64,000 nt of DNA from Pelecanus crispus (lineage: Eukaryota; Chordata; Aves; Pelecaniformes; Pelecanidae). Positions 60,292 through 64,000 of the stretch are shown piece after piece. The notes under the pieces were generated by a model that saw nothing but the letters and a program-made list of their open reading frames with translations, did not search any database and had not been told where the DNA came from. Both the position numbers and the translations under genes were made by a program. Numbering within the stretch: the first letter of the stretch is position 1; each line of letters begins with the position of its first letter. The DNA lies in NCBI RefSeq assembly GCF_030463565.1, contig NC_134653.1:27403150-27467149 (forward strand), written 5' to 3'.

Positions 60292-60376
60292 GTGAGCGCG
60301 GGCGCGGGCTGAGGCGGTCGGTGAGTGGCGGTGGAGCCGGCCCCGAGCGGGGTTCCTGGGGGTCCCCAGGAGCGGC

Positions 60377-60742
60377 ATGGCGGCCCTCGCTCTCCGGGTG
60401 CTGTGGGGGAGTAGCCGAGCCGTGCTGCATCCCCCGGGGCCTGTGGGCTCGTTCGGGCGCCCGGGCCTGAGGGGGCGAAGCCGCGGTGGGGCGGCCGCCG
60501 GCCTGCGCAGGCCTCGGGCGCTCTGCTCGGCCTCTCGGGGGTGGGTCTTCCCGCCGGGCTCGGGCCCTCCTCTGCCCCTGGGCAGGGGCGTTCGCCAGGG
60601 CTGCGGGGTGGTCTGGGCTCCCTCGTGGGGAGCCTGTTGCTTGGGTGATGTGGTCTGTGAGCGTGGCCGTGCCAGCCTTAGCTCCTCGGCGGTCAGGCTG
60701 GCTGTACCGCTATGGGATGCACTTGGGGTTATTTCTGCTTGA
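60377..60742 (+). other. Unassigned open frame with mitochondrial-presequence-like start
   Basis: Opens at GGCATGG (good context) with MAALALRVLWGSSRAVL. The first 55 residues contain many Arg and no Asp or Glu, then reach ALCSASRG just before a GGGG|GTGGGT donor-like site at 60540/60541. The base bias of the CpG island alone can produce Arg/Ala/Gly-rich, acid-poor frames, so this may be chance. It could also be a first exon of an overlapping gene or a leader frame of an alternative SNRPD3 transcript. Confidence 0.2.
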
Positions 60743-60976
60743 GGTGCACCTGGCTGTGCAAGCGGTCCATTATCTGGTAAAAGACTTACTTTCTTTTAAG
60801 TCTTTCCTTCCCATGGGCATCTCTAGAGAAGTTTTATTAATGTGTCGTCAAAGCATATGGTGTGTTTGGGTAAGAGAGAAAATCAGCACTTTACACTGGG
60901 AAAGCTCACAGATTGTGTAGGTAAAACCTAGTCTATAACTTTCTTTGTAACTATGTCCTTTGTTTTCTTGTCTTAG

Positions 60977-63037
<2,061 letters not shown>

Positions 63038-63118
63038 TTTTGGTCTTGACTGATGTGCTTTTTTTTTTTATTAAGGGGTATTAACTTGACTACATGTGTA
63101 TTAGTATAAGTCTTGTTT

Positions 63119-63124
63119 AATAAA
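63119..63124 (+). terminator. SNRPD3: SNRPD3 poly(A) signal
   Basis: AATAAA 82 bases after the stop, followed by a TGTTTCTGAC...TTGTCTGCTC GT-rich stretch. This gives a very short 3' UTR, typical of a highly expressed housekeeping gene. Confidence 0.8.
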
Positions 63125-63149
63125 TGTTTCTGACAAAAACTTGTCTGCT

Positions 63150-64000
63150 CTTAGGTGACAGGACTCCTCTTGGGCAAATACATTGTAGGTTGATTTCAAA
63201 CTTAAAATAGCTTTGTCTGGAAAATGGACTTCATATCTAGATTTGACTACTTTGTATTTGTGTGATGCGTTGACTTTTAAAGATCATCATGTTTCCTTTT
63301 TCTTGTTTAGCCCTGTTGTCATTCATTCTCTAAAGAATTAGTAGGCATTCTTGATGAAAAATTTTTATACATTTTAAAGTCATATTAGCAGCTGCATTTG
63401 TGGAAAATACAGCGAAACAGAGGCAGCTTCCTGAGAAGTGAAGCACTATGTTAATTTGCTTTATATGGACCTACAATAGATAGAGGTCCATCTTCAGATC
63501 TGTACGTGGAGCTTGTATTCTTGCATTTCTTTTTTTTTCCTCTTTGGATACAGGGAGAATATTTCATTAGGAACACACAACTTTGGTAGCCTGAGTCTAT
63601 ATTTGCAGTGAAAAATTCTTTTCTGACTCTCTTCTTTTCCCAGGCAGAAGGAAAGACTACCAAGACAGAATATAAAATAGAATTTTCAAGGGTAAATTTG
63701 AAAGGTAGTGCAGGTATGTGGGGAAAGTCTTATAAATGGTTATCCATTAAATACAACTCAATACAAATGTTCATCTTTTGAACAAAACTTAGGTGACTAG
63801 CTTTTGGTCTTAACATCTGCTCACAGTCATATAGATCATCAGCTAATCTGCAGGAAGCCAAATGTAGTTGTAACTTTATTTTGCTAAAAGTACAGTGTGG
63901 TTGTTTTTACTGATTGAAATGGTTGAAATGTTTAAATGTAACACTTCTGTACCTAATCATATACTTGCATACAATCAATTATCAGTCTGTACATGTACAA
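63150..64000. other. Downstream flank of SNRPD3
   Basis: AT-rich unique sequence. No exon, repeat or RNA gene recognised. Confidence 0.65.

Overview
This window looks like a piece of a bird genome, probably the chicken chr15-type block that corresponds to human 22q11.23. The evidence is vertebrate GT-AG split genes, compact introns, few interspersed repeats, a decayed CR1 LINE, and the gene order ADORA2A (+), UPB1 (+), GUCD1 (-), SNRPD3 (+), which is the human order as I know it. The species cannot be fixed from sequence alone. All gene names rest on my reading of the translations against remembered human proteins; no search was run.

Layout. Positions 1-2975 are an ADORA2A intron, and 2976-3936 is the last coding exon of the adenosine A2A receptor (TM4 to the C terminus). 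The first coding exon lies outside the window. From about 3.9 to 31.0 kb there is a 3' UTR and then intergenic DNA with no recognisable gene, but with one exon-like island, a few small repeats and possible old LINE traces. UPB1 (beta-ureidopropionase) runs from 31,313 to 48,995 with ten coding exons that join in frame to 383 residues, with the Glu-Lys-Cys nitrilase triad intact. GUCD1 lies tail to tail with it (coding 59,742 down to 52,783, six exons, 237 residues). GUCD1 is head to head with SNRPD3 (coding 61,001-63,037, three coding exons, 126 residues) across a large CpG island. The last kilobase is SNRPD3 3' UTR and flank.

Functions. The four genes are neighbours by synteny, not a pathway: a Gs-coupled adenosine receptor, the third enzyme of pyrimidine breakdown, a predicted C39-peptidase-like cytosolic protein, and a core spliceosomal Sm protein.

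The most unusual signals are a 44-nt near-perfect palindrome in UPB1 intron 4, set in a small CpG-bearing patch with two short open frames; an orphan exon-like unit at 19,066-19,140; an acid-free, mitochondrial-presequence-like reading frame in the SNRPD3 CpG island; ligand-pocket substitutions in ADORA2A; and overlapping poly(A) signals on both strands between UPB1 and GUCD1. I found no tRNA, rRNA, CRISPR array, or retroviral or other virus-like element.
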